Part shown: positions 53,213 through 62,359 of the stretch, piece by piece
How the letters are laid out: the number at the start of each line of letters is the position of its first letter
Position numbering within the stretch: position 1 is the stretch's first letter
Assembly (NCBI RefSeq): GCF_001270745.1
Contig: NZ_KQ434753.1
Span: 279,155-343,154, forward strand
Source: Jiangella muralis
GTDB lineage: Bacteria; Actinomycetota; Actinomycetes; Jiangellales; Jiangellaceae
Direction of reading: 5' to 3'
Length of the DNA stretch: 64,000 bases
Position numbers and translations under genes: made by a program
The notes under the pieces: model-generated
Databases searched by the model: none
Seen by the model: the letters and a program-made list of their open reading frames with translations, nothing else
Told to the model about the DNA's origin: nothing

Positions 53213-53362
53213 TGCCGTCGCGATTTACACAACAAGATCGTCCAGAAAATCAAGGGAACAGTCGTGTGACGTTCATCCCATCGCAGGCAACCCCTGGATT
53301 CGGGGCCGCACCCGTGCCAGGCTGCCGCGTATCGCGACCGCCGACGCTCGCGGGAGGCAGTG

Positions 53363-53650
53363 ATGGGAGTGACCGAGAGCCGGGCCGCAGTGGCCGAGGC
53401 CGTGTCCGCGCTCGACACGGCGGTGGCCACCCTGCGACTCCATTACGGCGACACCCTCGGCGTCCGGCGGCTGGTCAGCGACGTGGTCCGGCTCGGCGAC
53501 GACCTCGACGAGCTCGGCGACCCCCAGCCCGGCCACCGGCCGCATCAGGTCAGGCAGCTGGAGATCGTCCCTGACGAGCCGTACGACCCGAGCATGTGGG
53601 CCGGCGCCGAGGACGAAGGTCTGGGCGCCCCCGACCGGCGGGCGCCATGA
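53363..53650 (+). CDS. 95-residue hypothetical protein ahead of the sdh genes
   Basis: ATG 53363 follows GGGAGG by five bases. The product MGVTESRAAVAEAVSALDTA is helical at the start and polar/acidic at the end (VPDEPYDPSMWAGAEDEG). No membrane segment. It lies 74 bases before sdhC in the same direction and may be cotranscribed. Not recognised. Confidence 0.6.
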   Translation: MGVTESRAAVAEAVSALDTAVATLRLHYGDTLGVRRLVSDVVRLGDDLDELGDPQPGHRPHQVRQLEIVPDEPYDPSMWAGAEDEGLGAPDRRAP

Positions 53651-53724
53651 CCGGCTGACCGCCGCGCGAGGCCGCAACCGTCCCCGTCCCCTCCCCCGTA
53701 TCTCCGAAAAGAGCGTTCAAAGAC

Positions 53725-54522
53725 ATGGCCGCCCCCACCGGAATCAAGTCTCCGACCCGGGCCCGGATCGCCGCCCGCACCCTGCGCACTGATCGCTGGT
53801 GGCTCTACCCCACGTTCACCGCGCTGGTGCTGGTCGCCTTCGTGGCCTACGCGACGTACCGGGCCTTCTCCGGACAGCACTACTTCGCCGAGCCGTACCT
53901 GACGCCGTTCTACTCGCCGTGCGTCACGACGGAGTGCGTCGACGGCTCCCGCCACCTGGGCACCTGGGTGGGCGACTGGTGGCCGTTCTCGCCGGCGGTG
54001 CTGATCCTCGTCATCCCGCTGAGCCTGCGGCTGACCTGCTACTACTACCGCAAGGCCTACTACCGCTCGTTCTGGATGTCGCCGCCGGCCTGCTCGGTCG
54101 CCGAGCCGCACCGCCGCTACACCGGCGAGACGCGGTTCCCGCTGATCCTGCAGAACGTCCACCGCTATGCGCTGTACATCGCGCTGGCGTACAACGTGCT
54201 GCTGACCTACGACGCGGTGATGGCGTTCAAGTCGCCCGAGGGCGAGTGGGGGCACATGGGGCTGGGCACGCTGATCCTCGTGGTCAACGCGGCGCTGCTG
54301 GGGCTGTACAGCCTGTCGTGCCACTCGTGCCGGCACATCATCGGCGGACGGCTGCGCAACTTCTCCAAGCACCCGGTGCGGTATCGCCTCTGGGGCGGGG
54401 TATCCGTCCTCAACGGGCGGCACGCGCAGCTGGCGTGGGCATCGCTGGTCTGGGTGGCCTTCACCGACTTCTACATCTGGATGGTCGCGTCCGGCACCTG
54501 GTCCGACCCGCGGTTCTTCTGA
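53725..54522 (+). CDS. sdhC: succinate dehydrogenase/fumarate reductase membrane anchor
   Basis: A 265-residue membrane protein with five hydrophobic segments. It resembles the anchor of the actinobacterial Sdh1 complex (Rv0249c-like): WWPFSPAVLILVIPLSLRLTCYYYRKAYYRSFW, histidines in QNVHRYALYIALAYN and LSCHSCRHIIGG that could bind haem, and a C-terminal helix with DFYIWMVASG. It anchors the SdhAB dimer and passes electrons to or from quinone. Gene order is C-A-B. Confidence 0.85.
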   Translation: MAAPTGIKSPTRARIAARTLRTDRWWLYPTFTALVLVAFVAYATYRAFSGQHYFAEPYLTPFYSPCVTTECVDGSRHLGTWVGDWWPFSPAVLILVIPLSLRLTCYYYRKAYYRSFWMSPPACSVAEPHRRYTGETRFPLILQNVHRYALYIALAYNVLLTYDAVMAFKSPEGEWGHMGLGTLILVVNAALLGLYSLSCHSCRHIIGGRLRNFSKHPVRYRLWGGVSVLNGRHAQLAWASLVWVAFTDFYIWMVASGTWSDPRFF

Positions 54523-54538
54523 GGAGCAGAGCGACACC

Positions 54539-56329
54539 ATGGCTGAAATCGAACGCCACAGCTTCGACGTGCTCGTGGTCGGCGCCGGCGGCGCCGGGCT
54601 GCGGGCGGCCATCGCGGCCCACGACGCGGGCGCGAAGGTCGGCATCGTCTGCAAGTCGCTGCTGGGCAAGGCGCACACCGTCATGGCCGAGGGCGGCATC
54701 GCCGCCGCCATGGCGAACGTGTGGGCAGAGGACAACTGGCAGGTGCACTTCCGCGACACCATGCGTGGCGGGAAGATGCTCAACCACTGGCGGATGGCCC
54801 AGTTGCACGCGCAGGAGGCGCCCGACCGCGTCCGCGAGCTGGAGGAGTGGGGCGCGCTGTTCGACCGCACCCCCGACGGCCTGATCTCGCAGCGCGACTT
54901 CGGCGGCCACCGCTACGCCCGGCTGGCGCACGTCGGCGACCGCACCGGCCTGGAGCTGATCCGCACGCTGCAGCAGCGCGCCGTGGCCCTCGGCATCGAG
55001 GTGTTCATGGAGTGCACCATCACCAAGCTGGTCAAGAGCGACGGGCGCATCGCCGGCGCGTTCGGCTACTGGCGCGAGTCGGGCCGGTTCGTCGCGTTCG
55101 AGGCGCCCTCGGTCGTGCTGGCCACCGGCGGCATCGGCAAGTCGTACAAGGTGACGTCGAACTCGTGGGAGTACACCGGCGACGGTCACGCGCTGGCGCT
55201 GGAGGCCGGCGCGAGCCTGGTGAACATGGAGTTCGTCCAGTTCCACCCGACGGGCATGGTCTGGCCGCCGTCGGTGAAGGGGATCCTGGTCACGGAGTCG
55301 GTCCGCGGTGACGGCGGCGTGCTGCGCAACAGCGAGGGCCGCCGGTTCATGTTCGACTACATCCCCGAGTTCTTCAAGGCCGAGACGGCGGACTCCGAGG
55401 AGGAGGCCGACCGCTGGTACGAGGACAAGACGAACAACCGCCGGCCACCGGAGCTGCTCCCCCGCGACGAGGTCGCGCGCGCCATCAACTCCGAGGTCAA
55501 GGCCGGTCGCGGCTCACCGCACGGCGGCGTGTTCCTCGACATCGCCTCGCGCCGGACGCCCGAGTACATCCGCCGCCGGCTGCCGTCGATGTACCACCAG
55601 TTCAAGGAGCTGGCCGACGTCGACATCACGGCCGAGCCGATGGAGGTCGGCCCGACCTGCCACTATGTCATGGGCGGCGTGGCGGTCGACCCCGACACCG
55701 GCGAGTCGGTGGTTCCGGGCCTGTACGCCGCGGGCGAGGTGGCCGGCGGCATGCACGGCGCCAACCGCCTGGGCGGCAACTCGCTGTCCGACCTGCTGGT
55801 CTTCGGCCGGCGGACGGGGCTCAACGCGGCCTACGCGGTGGTCCGGCGGCGGGCGGAACGGCCGACGATCAGCGACGAGGAGATCCGCGCGGCGTCCGAG
55901 CACGCGCTGGCGCCGTTCAGCATCGAGGGCGGCGAGAACCCGTACACCGTCCAGCACGATCTCCAGGAGGTCATGCACAACCTGGTCGGCATCATCCGGA
56001 CCGCCGAGGAGATGGAGCAGGCGCTGACGGACCTCGCCGCCCTGCGCGAGCGGATCACCCGGCTCAGCGTCGAGGGGCACCGTCAGTACAACCCGGGCTG
56101 GCACCTGGCGCTGGACCTGCACAACATGCTGCGGGTCTCGGAGTGCATCGCCCGTGCGGCGCTGGAGAGGACGGAGAGCCGTGGCGGGCACACCCGCGAC
56201 GACTACCCCGCCACCGACGACTCCTGGGGCAAGCTCAACCTGCACTGCCGCCTTGACGGCGAGGCCGTCGGCATCACCCGCGAGCCGCTGCCCCAGATGC
56301 CCGACGACCTGCGCGAGCTGTTCAACTAG
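54539..56329 (+). CDS. sdhA: succinate dehydrogenase/fumarate reductase flavoprotein
   Basis: A 596-residue flavoprotein. FAD-binding GAGGAG is at 16-21, followed by KSLLGKAHTVMAEGGIAAAM containing the FAD-linked histidine region. Substrate motifs FHPTGM and RLGGNSLSDLLVFGRR are present. The C-terminal domain is full length. Start ATG 54539, 16 bases after sdhC. Confidence 0.94.
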   Translation: MAEIERHSFDVLVVGAGGAGLRAAIAAHDAGAKVGIVCKSLLGKAHTVMAEGGIAAAMANVWAEDNWQVHFRDTMRGGKMLNHWRMAQLHAQEAPDRVRELEEWGALFDRTPDGLISQRDFGGHRYARLAHVGDRTGLELIRTLQQRAVALGIEVFMECTITKLVKSDGRIAGAFGYWRESGRFVAFEAPSVVLATGGIGKSYKVTSNSWEYTGDGHALALEAGASLVNMEFVQFHPTGMVWPPSVKGILVTESVRGDGGVLRNSEGRRFMFDYIPEFFKAETADSEEEADRWYEDKTNNRRPPELLPRDEVARAINSEVKAGRGSPHGGVFLDIASRRTPEYIRRRLPSMYHQFKELADVDITAEPMEVGPTCHYVMGGVAVDPDTGESVVPGLYAAGEVAGGMHGANRLGGNSLSDLLVFGRRTGLNAAYAVVRRRAERPTISDEEIRAASEHALAPFSIEGGENPYTVQHDLQEVMHNLVGIIRTAEEMEQALTDLAALRERITRLSVEGHRQYNPGWHLALDLHNMLRVSECIARAALERTESRGGHTRDDYPATDDSWGKLNLHCRLDGEAVGITREPLPQMPDDLRELFN

Positions 56330-56335
56330 GAAGGC

Positions 56336-57130
56336 GTGAACGTGGGATACGACCTGAAGATGAAGGTGTGGCGAGGCGACGCCACCGGCGGGGACCTGGT
56401 GGACTACACCGTCCCCGTCGAAGAGGGCGAGGTGGTTCTCGACGCGCTGCACCGCATCCAGGCCACGCAGTCCGGCGACCTCGCGGTGCGGTGGAACTGC
56501 AAGGCCGGCAAGTGCGGCTCGTGCAGCACGGAGATCAACGGCAAGCCGCGGCTGGCCTGCATGACCCGGCTCTCGACGTTCGAGGAGGGCGAGACGGTGA
56601 CGGTGACGCCGCTGCGCACCTTCCCGGTGGTCCGCGACCTCGTCACCGACGTCTCGTACAACTACAAGGTGGCCGAGACGGTCCCGGCGTTCGCGCCGGA
56701 GCCGCGTCCGGCCGACGGCCAGTACCGCATGCAGCAGGTGGACGTCGAGCGTGGCCAGGAGTTCCGCAAGTGCATCGAGTGCTTCCTGTGCCAGAACGTG
56801 TGCCACGTCATCCGTGACCACGAGGAGAACAAGCAGTCCTTCTCCGGCCCGCGGTTCTTCCTGCGCTACGCCGAGCTGGAGATGCACCCGCTCGACACCA
56901 ACGACCGCCGGGCGCTGGCGCGCGAGCAGGCCGGCATCGGCATGTGCAACATCACCAAGTGCTGCACCGAGGTGTGCCCCGAGGGCATCCACATCACCGA
57001 CAACGCGATCATCCCGATGAAGGAGCGCGTCGTCGACCGGTCCTTCGACCCGGTCACCTGGCTCGGCCGGAAGATCTTCCGCCGCGACCAGCTCGAAGAG
57101 GCGCAGGTCCCGCAGACGGGCGCGGAGTAG
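56336..57130 (+). CDS. sdhB: succinate dehydrogenase/fumarate reductase iron-sulfur subunit
   Basis: A 264-residue protein with three clusters: 2Fe-2S (C55, C60, C63, C75), 4Fe-4S (C146, C149, C152 with C214) and 3Fe-4S (C156, C204, C210). Start GTG 56336 after AGGAAGG; GTG 56342 is an alternative. It completes the sdhCAB operon. Confidence 0.94.
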   Translation: MNVGYDLKMKVWRGDATGGDLVDYTVPVEEGEVVLDALHRIQATQSGDLAVRWNCKAGKCGSCSTEINGKPRLACMTRLSTFEEGETVTVTPLRTFPVVRDLVTDVSYNYKVAETVPAFAPEPRPADGQYRMQQVDVERGQEFRKCIECFLCQNVCHVIRDHEENKQSFSGPRFFLRYAELEMHPLDTNDRRALAREQAGIGMCNITKCCTEVCPEGIHITDNAIIPMKERVVDRSFDPVTWLGRKIFRRDQLEEAQVPQTGAE

Positions 57131-57139
57131 CGTCCGCAC

Positions 57140-58138
57140 ATGGACGTCATCGAGTACACGCCCACGCGCGAGCAGTACGCCTACACCTTCGGTGGCGCCG
57201 CGCCGGCGATGCGCGTCAAGCCGGGCACCGCGCTGCGGCTGTGGTCCGACGACGCGTTCGGCGGCGTCCTGCGCTCGCCCGACGACCTCTCCAGCGCCAA
57301 GGTCGACCTCCGGTTCGTCAACCCGCAGACCGGGCCGTTCTACGTCGAGGGCGCCGAGCCGGGCGACACCCTGGTACTGCACCTGGTCGCGCTGGAGCCG
57401 GCCCGCGACTGGGGTGCGTCGGCGGCAATCCCGTTCTTCGGCGGCATGACCAGCACCGACCGCGTCGTCACGCTGCAGGAGGCGCTGCCCGACAGCACGT
57501 GGATCTACGAGCTGGACCGCGACCGCGACACGGTGGCGTTCGTGGCCCGGCACAGCGACCACCGCATCGAGCTGCCGGTCGCGCCGATGCTCGGCACCGT
57601 CGGGGTGGCGCCGGCCGGCGGCGAGGTGCGCTCGTCGCTGGTGCCCGACCGCTTCGGCGGCAACATGGACACCCCGCAGATGCGGGCCGGCACGACGGTC
57701 TTCCTCGGCGTCAACGTCGAGGGCGCGCTGTTCTCCGTCGGCGACGGCCACTACCGCCAGGGCGAGGGCGAGGCCTGCGGCACCGCCGTCGAGGGCGCGA
57801 TGACCACCACCCTCATCGTCGACCTCGTCAAGGGCGGCGCGCCGGGCTGGCCCCGGCTCGAGGACGACGCGCACTGGATGACCGTCGGGTCCAGCCGCCC
57901 GCTGGAAGACTCCTGGCGCATCGGCAACGCCGAGCTGGTGCACTGGGTCGCCGAGCTCTACGGCCTGCACACCATGGACGCGTACCAGCTGTGCTCGCAG
58001 CTCGCCGAGGCGCCCATCGCGAACGTCGTCGACGCCAACTACAGCGTCGTGGTCAAGGCGGCGAAGGCGCTGCTGCCGGCCGCCGACGCCTTCGGCGGCA
58101 TCCACGCCGACCTGCGCGCCCGCGCCCGCACCCTCTGA
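57140..58138 (+). CDS. acetamidase/formamidase family protein
   Basis: A 332-residue FmdA/AmdA-family hydrolase. Typical segments are PGDTLVLHLVALEP, PMLGTVGVAPAGGEVRS and GGNMDTPQM, with DGHYRQGEGEACGTAVE as metal/active-site loop. It releases ammonia from short amides; substrate unknown. It starts nine bases after sdhB and may be read from the same transcript. Confidence 0.9.
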   Translation: MDVIEYTPTREQYAYTFGGAAPAMRVKPGTALRLWSDDAFGGVLRSPDDLSSAKVDLRFVNPQTGPFYVEGAEPGDTLVLHLVALEPARDWGASAAIPFFGGMTSTDRVVTLQEALPDSTWIYELDRDRDTVAFVARHSDHRIELPVAPMLGTVGVAPAGGEVRSSLVPDRFGGNMDTPQMRAGTTVFLGVNVEGALFSVGDGHYRQGEGEACGTAVEGAMTTTLIVDLVKGGAPGWPRLEDDAHWMTVGSSRPLEDSWRIGNAELVHWVAELYGLHTMDAYQLCSQLAEAPIANVVDANYSVVVKAAKALLPAADAFGGIHADLRARARTL

Positions 58139-58151
58139 CGAAAGGCCAGCC

Positions 58152-58910
58152 ATGGACCTGCAGCTCAACGGCGCCCGCGTCCTCGTCACGGGTGGCACCC
58201 GCGGCATCGGCCGGGCCATCGTCGAGGCGTTCCTCGACGAAGGCGCCACGGTCGGCTTCTGCGCGCGTGACGCCGACGCCGTCAGCGCCACGCAGGACGC
58301 GCTCGGCGGCCGCGGCGCCGTCACCGGCAGCGTGGTCGACGTCGGCGACGGCGAGGCGCTCGCCGCCTGGGTGGACCGGTCGGCCGAGTCGTTCGGCGGC
58401 CTCGACACCGTGGTGGCGAACGTCAGCGCGCTGGCGATCCCGGACACCGAGGAGAACTGGCAGCTCAGCCTCAACGTCGACGTCATGCACACGGTCCGGC
58501 TGGTCCGGGCGGCACTCCCGCATCTCGAGCACTCGTCGATGCCGTCGATCATCGCCATCTCCAGCGTGTCCGGCCGCGAGTCCGACTTCGCCTCCGGGCC
58601 GTACGGCACGGCCAAGACCGCCATCCTCGGCTACATCAGCGGGCTGGCCCTGCAACTGGCCGAGAAGGGCATCCGCGCCAACACCGTGTCGCCGGGCAAC
58701 ACCTACTTCGAGGGCGGCGTCTGGGCGAGCATCGAGGACGGCAACCCCGACCTATACCAGACCGCGGTGGGCCTCAACCCGACCGGCCACATGGGCACGC
58801 CGCACGAGATCGCCGCGCCCGTGGTCTTCCTCGCCAGCCCCGTGGCCGGCCGCATCAGCGGCGCCAACCTCGTCGTCGACGGCGCCCTGACCCGCGGCAT
58901 CCAGGTCTAG
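58152..58910 (+). CDS. short-chain dehydrogenase/reductase
   Basis: A 252-residue classical SDR with cofactor motif TGGTRGIG (13-20), the Asn motif VANVS, catalytic Ser138, Tyr151 and Lys155 (YGTAK), and the C-terminal ISGANLVVDGALTRG. NADP preference is suggested by ARD after strand 2. Substrate unknown. It follows the amidase by 13 bases. Confidence 0.9.
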   Translation: MDLQLNGARVLVTGGTRGIGRAIVEAFLDEGATVGFCARDADAVSATQDALGGRGAVTGSVVDVGDGEALAAWVDRSAESFGGLDTVVANVSALAIPDTEENWQLSLNVDVMHTVRLVRAALPHLEHSSMPSIIAISSVSGRESDFASGPYGTAKTAILGYISGLALQLAEKGIRANTVSPGNTYFEGGVWASIEDGNPDLYQTAVGLNPTGHMGTPHEIAAPVVFLASPVAGRISGANLVVDGALTRGIQV

Positions 58911-59031
58911 GTCGCTTGGTCTCCGAGACTCCGGCACTCGAACCGAGTCTCGAACGGGCGTCGCGTGGCTGGTCCCGCTCCACCTGTGCAGACGGAGTGT
59001 CTGACCAGCCACGTTCGGTGACACCCGCCGC
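58911..59031. other. gene-free stretch after the SDR gene
   Basis: No gene, terminator or repeat is recognised. It is the start of a 904-base gap that is mostly filled by repeats. Confidence 0.5.
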
Positions 59032-59119
59032 CACTGGGTGAGATCACTGTGCGTTGCGGGTGGCGTTGCTGTTGCCAGGGCAACAGTGATCCACCCCACT
59101 CGACGCAGCACATCCACAC
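59032..59119. repeat. palindromic repeat of the second family, next to element B
   Basis: About 88 bases that match 10131-10221 in reverse complement (CACTGGGTG, GATCACTGTG, GGGTGGCGTTGCTGTTGCC, GCAGC, ATCCACAC). The core folds on itself (GTTGCTGTTGCC with GGCAACAGTGA). It is 59 bases left of element B. Confidence 0.75.
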
Positions 59120-59177
59120 AGTGAGCTCGCGTTGGCTGGCCGACCTTGCGCGGGTCTGCCGCGTTCGCCGAAGGGCC

Positions 59178-59770
59178 GCCACGTTGGTCGTCCCCCTGGC
59201 GCCCATTTTCTCAGCCGCGTGACCGCGCCTCAAGCGGACCCAGATGGGCGCTTCGCGCGTTGGGGGTCCGCTTGACCCGCGGTCCCGCGGCCAAGAACGG
59301 GCACCTATCAGGGGGGACGGGGGCAGTCTGGGCACGCCTCACTTCACGCGCGCCGGATGCACCTCACCCGCGTCAGCACCGCATGACCGCCGATGACGAC
59401 CGTCATCCGGTGCTACGGCGGGTGACGTGCTCTCCACGCGGGTGAAGACACGGCCACCTCGATACCCGCCGCCGTCTTCGATAGCGAGAAACGTCCGAAA
59501 GGCCCCTCGAACACGACTCCCGCCATCGAAGACGGCTCCGGGAGTCGAGGACGACCAAACGGCGCACCGGCACGAACAACGAACGCCAGCCAGCCGAACG
59601 GCGAACGGTGCACCGGGCGGGCTGTGCCCGCACTTCCCCCGTCCCCCTGATAGCTGCCCGTACTTGGCCGCGTGCGGGCGGGTCAAACGGACCTTCGCCG
59701 GCGCGAATCGCCCCACAAGTCCGCTTGAGGCGCGCGTGCGCGGCTAAGACAATGGGCAGCAGGGGGACGG
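59178..59770. repeat. long-inverted-repeat element, copy B
   Basis: A 593-bp diverged copy of element A in the same orientation. Left arm 59178-59334 and right arm about 59622-59770 are inverted repeats (CGTCCCCCTGG, CGCCTCAAGCGGACC, GCGCTTCGCGCG). Internal hairpins correspond: CACCTCACCCGC with GCGGGTGACGTG (about 59360-59429) and CCGTCTTCGAT with ATCGAAGACGG (about 59471-59535). It lacks about 85 bases present in A (9546-9635). The flank 59120-59177 still contains sequence shared with 9355-9386. No coding frame fits a transposase. Confidence 0.85.
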
Positions 59771-59814
59771 CGAACCGTCCACACTCATCCAGGACGGATT
59801 GACGGAGGTACACC

Positions 59815-60111
59815 ATGACCCTTCTCGACGACGACGGCGTCCGGGCGGCCCTCGAAGGGTTGCCCGGATGGTCCGGCGACCCGTCCGCCATCACCCGCAC
59901 CGTCGAGGCGCCGGACTTCTCCACGGGGATCCGCATCGTCGACGACGTCGCGGCGGCGGCCGAGGCGGCCGACCACCACCCGGACATCGACATCCGCTGG
60001 ACCAAGGTGACGTTCACGCTGGCCACCCACTCCGAGGGCGGCGTCACGCGCAAGGACATCGACCTCGCCGGCACCATCAACGACCTCGCCGCCCGGCATG
60101 GCGCGACCTGA
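59815..60111 (+). CDS. 4a-hydroxytetrahydrobiopterin dehydratase (pterin-4a-carbinolamine dehydratase)
   Basis: A 98-residue PCD protein with the signature HHPDIDIRWTKVTFTLATHS and GGVTRKDIDLA. It recycles the pterin cofactor of aromatic amino acid hydroxylases. No hydroxylase gene is nearby, and in other bacteria orphan PCDs are linked to molybdopterin or pterin repair. GGAGG stands six bases before ATG 59815. It starts 44 bases after element B, so its promoter may lie in or near the repeat. Confidence 0.92.
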   Translation: MTLLDDDGVRAALEGLPGWSGDPSAITRTVEAPDFSTGIRIVDDVAAAAEAADHHPDIDIRWTKVTFTLATHSEGGVTRKDIDLAGTINDLAARHGAT

Positions 60112-60125
60112 TCAGGGCCTGTCGG

Positions 60126-60713
60126 TCACGAGGTGTGCCGCAGCACGCTGACGGCGAAGTCGGCGTCGTCGTGCCACGCGCGGAGGTCCCAGGTGGCGAA
60201 CCGGTGCTCCACCCGCAGCCCGGCGTCGGCCACGTACCGGTCGAAGTCGGCCAGGGCGAGGTGCCGGTTCACGTGGAAGCCGGCCACCACGAAACCGTCC
60301 GGCACGACGTGCGCACCCACCCGCCGCAGCACCTCGGTCTCCGTGCCTGACGCGACGAACACCAGCACGTTGCCGGCCAGGACGGCGCCGTCGAAGGTCT
60401 CGCCGAGGTCCAGCTCGGACAGGTCGCCGACGAGGTAGCGCGGACCCGGATAGTCGGTCCGCGCCGCCTCGATCAGCTCCGGGTCGACGTCGACGCCGAC
60501 GACGGTGTGGCCGCGTTCGTGCAGGGCGGCGGAGATGCGGCCGGTGCCGCAACCGGCGTCGAGGACGCGGGCGCCGCGCGGCAGCATGGCGTCGACCAGC
60601 CGTGCTTCACCGGCGAGGTCGGCGCCGTCGGCCGCGAGCTTGCGGAACCGCTCGATGTACCACTGCGAGTGGCCCTCTTTGGTCTCGGACAACCAGCGCG
60701 TCGGCTTCGCCAC
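60126..60713 (-). CDS. class I SAM-dependent methyltransferase
   Basis: A 195-residue Rossmann methyltransferase. Motif I is VLDAGCGTGRIS, motif II VVGVDVDPELIEAA, and the post-motif ends are LAGNVLVFVASGTE and VPDGFVVAGFHVNRHLA. The N-terminus (SETKEGHSQWYIERFRKLAAD) is typical of a common actinobacterial group. Substrate unknown. It converges on the PCD gene with a 14-base gap. Confidence 0.88.
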   Translation of the reverse strand: MAKPTRWLSETKEGHSQWYIERFRKLAADGADLAGEARLVDAMLPRGARVLDAGCGTGRISAALHERGHTVVGVDVDPELIEAARTDYPGPRYLVGDLSELDLGETFDGAVLAGNVLVFVASGTETEVLRRVGAHVVPDGFVVAGFHVNRHLALADFDRYVADAGLRVEHRFATWDLRAWHDDADFAVSVLRHTS

Positions 60714-60725
60714 CCCACCATCACA

Positions 60726-62351
60726 TCACGCGAGCACCAGCCCGAGGAGGTCGGGACTGAACCGGACGCCGCTGGAGTCGACCTGCTTGTCGACGACGGT
60801 GAAGCGGACGGTGTGCCGGCCGCGGCCGAGCGCGACCCGGCCCACCTGCTCGGTCCGGAACGCCCGCACCGACACCGTCGACGTGTCGATCGGGCCGCCC
60901 AGCCGGGTGCCGTCGACGTCGATGACGACGACGCCACCGTTCGCCTGGTGCCGGAACCGCGCGTACAGGTCGTACTGGCCGCCCCGGGTGATCTCGATGG
61001 TCGCTTCGAGGTACTGGCCGTAGTCGGTGGCCCGCACCTCGACGACGCTGCCGCCGCTGGCCGCCGGGTCCGCCGTCGGCACGACCGTGAGGCCGGGCGT
61101 CGCGGTCATCGGCAGCGACTCGACCTCGAACGACAGCCGCGTCGCCGGGCCGCGGCGGCCGGTGTCGGCGCCACCGGTCAGCCAGGCGAGGTCGAACGCC
61201 GCGAACACGATGTCGCGCGAGAAGCTGGTCGTCACGCCGGGAACGTGCTCGCGTCCGTACAGCACGCCGATCCGCCCGTCCGGCAGCGCGACGGTGTCCG
61301 AGTAGGACGCCGGCCCTTCGGTCAGCACGCGGCTGTACGGCCAGCTCATGCCCTCGTCGTAGGAGATCGAGACGGTCATGTTGCGCCGGGTCGGCGACTC
61401 GGTGCGGGAGAACACCAGCCGGCTGTCCTCCCGCGCGCCCAGCCCGGTGAGCCGGACGATGCCGGTGTCGATCGCGTTGACCGGCCGCGTCGAGGCATCC
61501 AGCACCGGCGGCGACCAGGTGGCGCCACGGTCGGCGCTGACGGAGACGATCCGCGGGTGCGTGCCACCGGACGCGTACCGGCCGAGCACCACCAGTGCGC
61601 CGTCCGGCCGCTCGATCAGCCGCGCCTCGTTCAGCGGGTACGCGCCGTCCAGCGGGACGCCGCCGCCGGCCTGCCAGCTGGCGCCGCCGTCGTCGCTGTG
61701 GATGACGGTGACGCCGTAGCGCCGCTCGGCGACCGGGAACGCGATGGCGCGGCGGTGCCAGACCTGCAGCACCAGGCGGCCGTCCGCGAGCTGGATCCCG
61801 TGGCCGGGGCCGGGCATGTGCAGCGTCTGCCCGTTCGGGTCGCCGTCGAACAGCCCGGTCAGGTCGGTCGGCTCCGACCAGGTCTCACCGTCGTCGTCGC
61901 TGGTCACGACGTACAGGCGCGAGCTGTCCGGGGAGCCGCCGGTGTTGCCGTCGTCGCGGAAGCACTCGGCGTGGAACAGGAAGATGCGCCCGGACTCGCG
62001 GTCGACCAGCGGCGTCGGGTTGATGAACGACTGGACGCCGTCGGAGCGGCGCACGTAGCGCAGCGGCTCCCACGTGCGGCCGCCGTCGCGGCTGCGGCGG
62101 ACGGCGAGGTGGTGCGGGTCGGCGTCGTGCGGGGTGATGCGGGCCTCGGCGAAGGCAAGCACGGAGCCCGCCACCGTCGTCGTCAGGCCGAAGACGTGGA
62201 AGACGGACAGGCCGTCGTCGCCGGCCTGGAAGACCAGCGACTCCTGGAACTCGCCCTCGGCGGAGCCGGCGGCGGCGAACGACGGCGTGGCCGAGGCCAG
62301 CACACCGGCGGCGGCGGTGCCGAGGACGAGGGTGCGACGGCTGAGTTCCAC
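60726..62351 (-). CDS. Tat-exported sialidase-family glycoside hydrolase
   Basis: A 541-residue secreted enzyme. The twin-arginine signal is ELSRRTLVLGTAAAG with cleavage near SFA-AA. At least five Asp-box repeats are visible (SRDGGRTW, SDDDGETW, SDDGGASW, SADRGATW, SYDEGMSW), giving a six-bladed BNR propeller. A C-terminal domain from about residue 420 resembles a carbohydrate-binding or galactose-binding-like module. FAEAR stands where sialidases have FRIP, so activity on sialic acid itself is uncertain; a related uronic or deoxy sugar is possible. It ends the operon with the aldolase and FAD protein. Confidence 0.8.
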   Translation of the reverse strand: MELSRRTLVLGTAAAGVLASATPSFAAAGSAEGEFQESLVFQAGDDGLSVFHVFGLTTTVAGSVLAFAEARITPHDADPHHLAVRRSRDGGRTWEPLRYVRRSDGVQSFINPTPLVDRESGRIFLFHAECFRDDGNTGGSPDSSRLYVVTSDDDGETWSEPTDLTGLFDGDPNGQTLHMPGPGHGIQLADGRLVLQVWHRRAIAFPVAERRYGVTVIHSDDGGASWQAGGGVPLDGAYPLNEARLIERPDGALVVLGRYASGGTHPRIVSVSADRGATWSPPVLDASTRPVNAIDTGIVRLTGLGAREDSRLVFSRTESPTRRNMTVSISYDEGMSWPYSRVLTEGPASYSDTVALPDGRIGVLYGREHVPGVTTSFSRDIVFAAFDLAWLTGGADTGRRGPATRLSFEVESLPMTATPGLTVVPTADPAASGGSVVEVRATDYGQYLEATIEITRGGQYDLYARFRHQANGGVVVIDVDGTRLGGPIDTSTVSVRAFRTEQVGRVALGRGRHTVRFTVVDKQVDSSGVRFSPDLLGLVLA

Positions 62352-62359
62352 GGTTCTCC

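Noticed and set aside
59403-60080. A 225-codon minus frame through element B and the PCD gene
   Set aside because: It is antisense to the pterin dehydratase and continues into the repeat; no motif.
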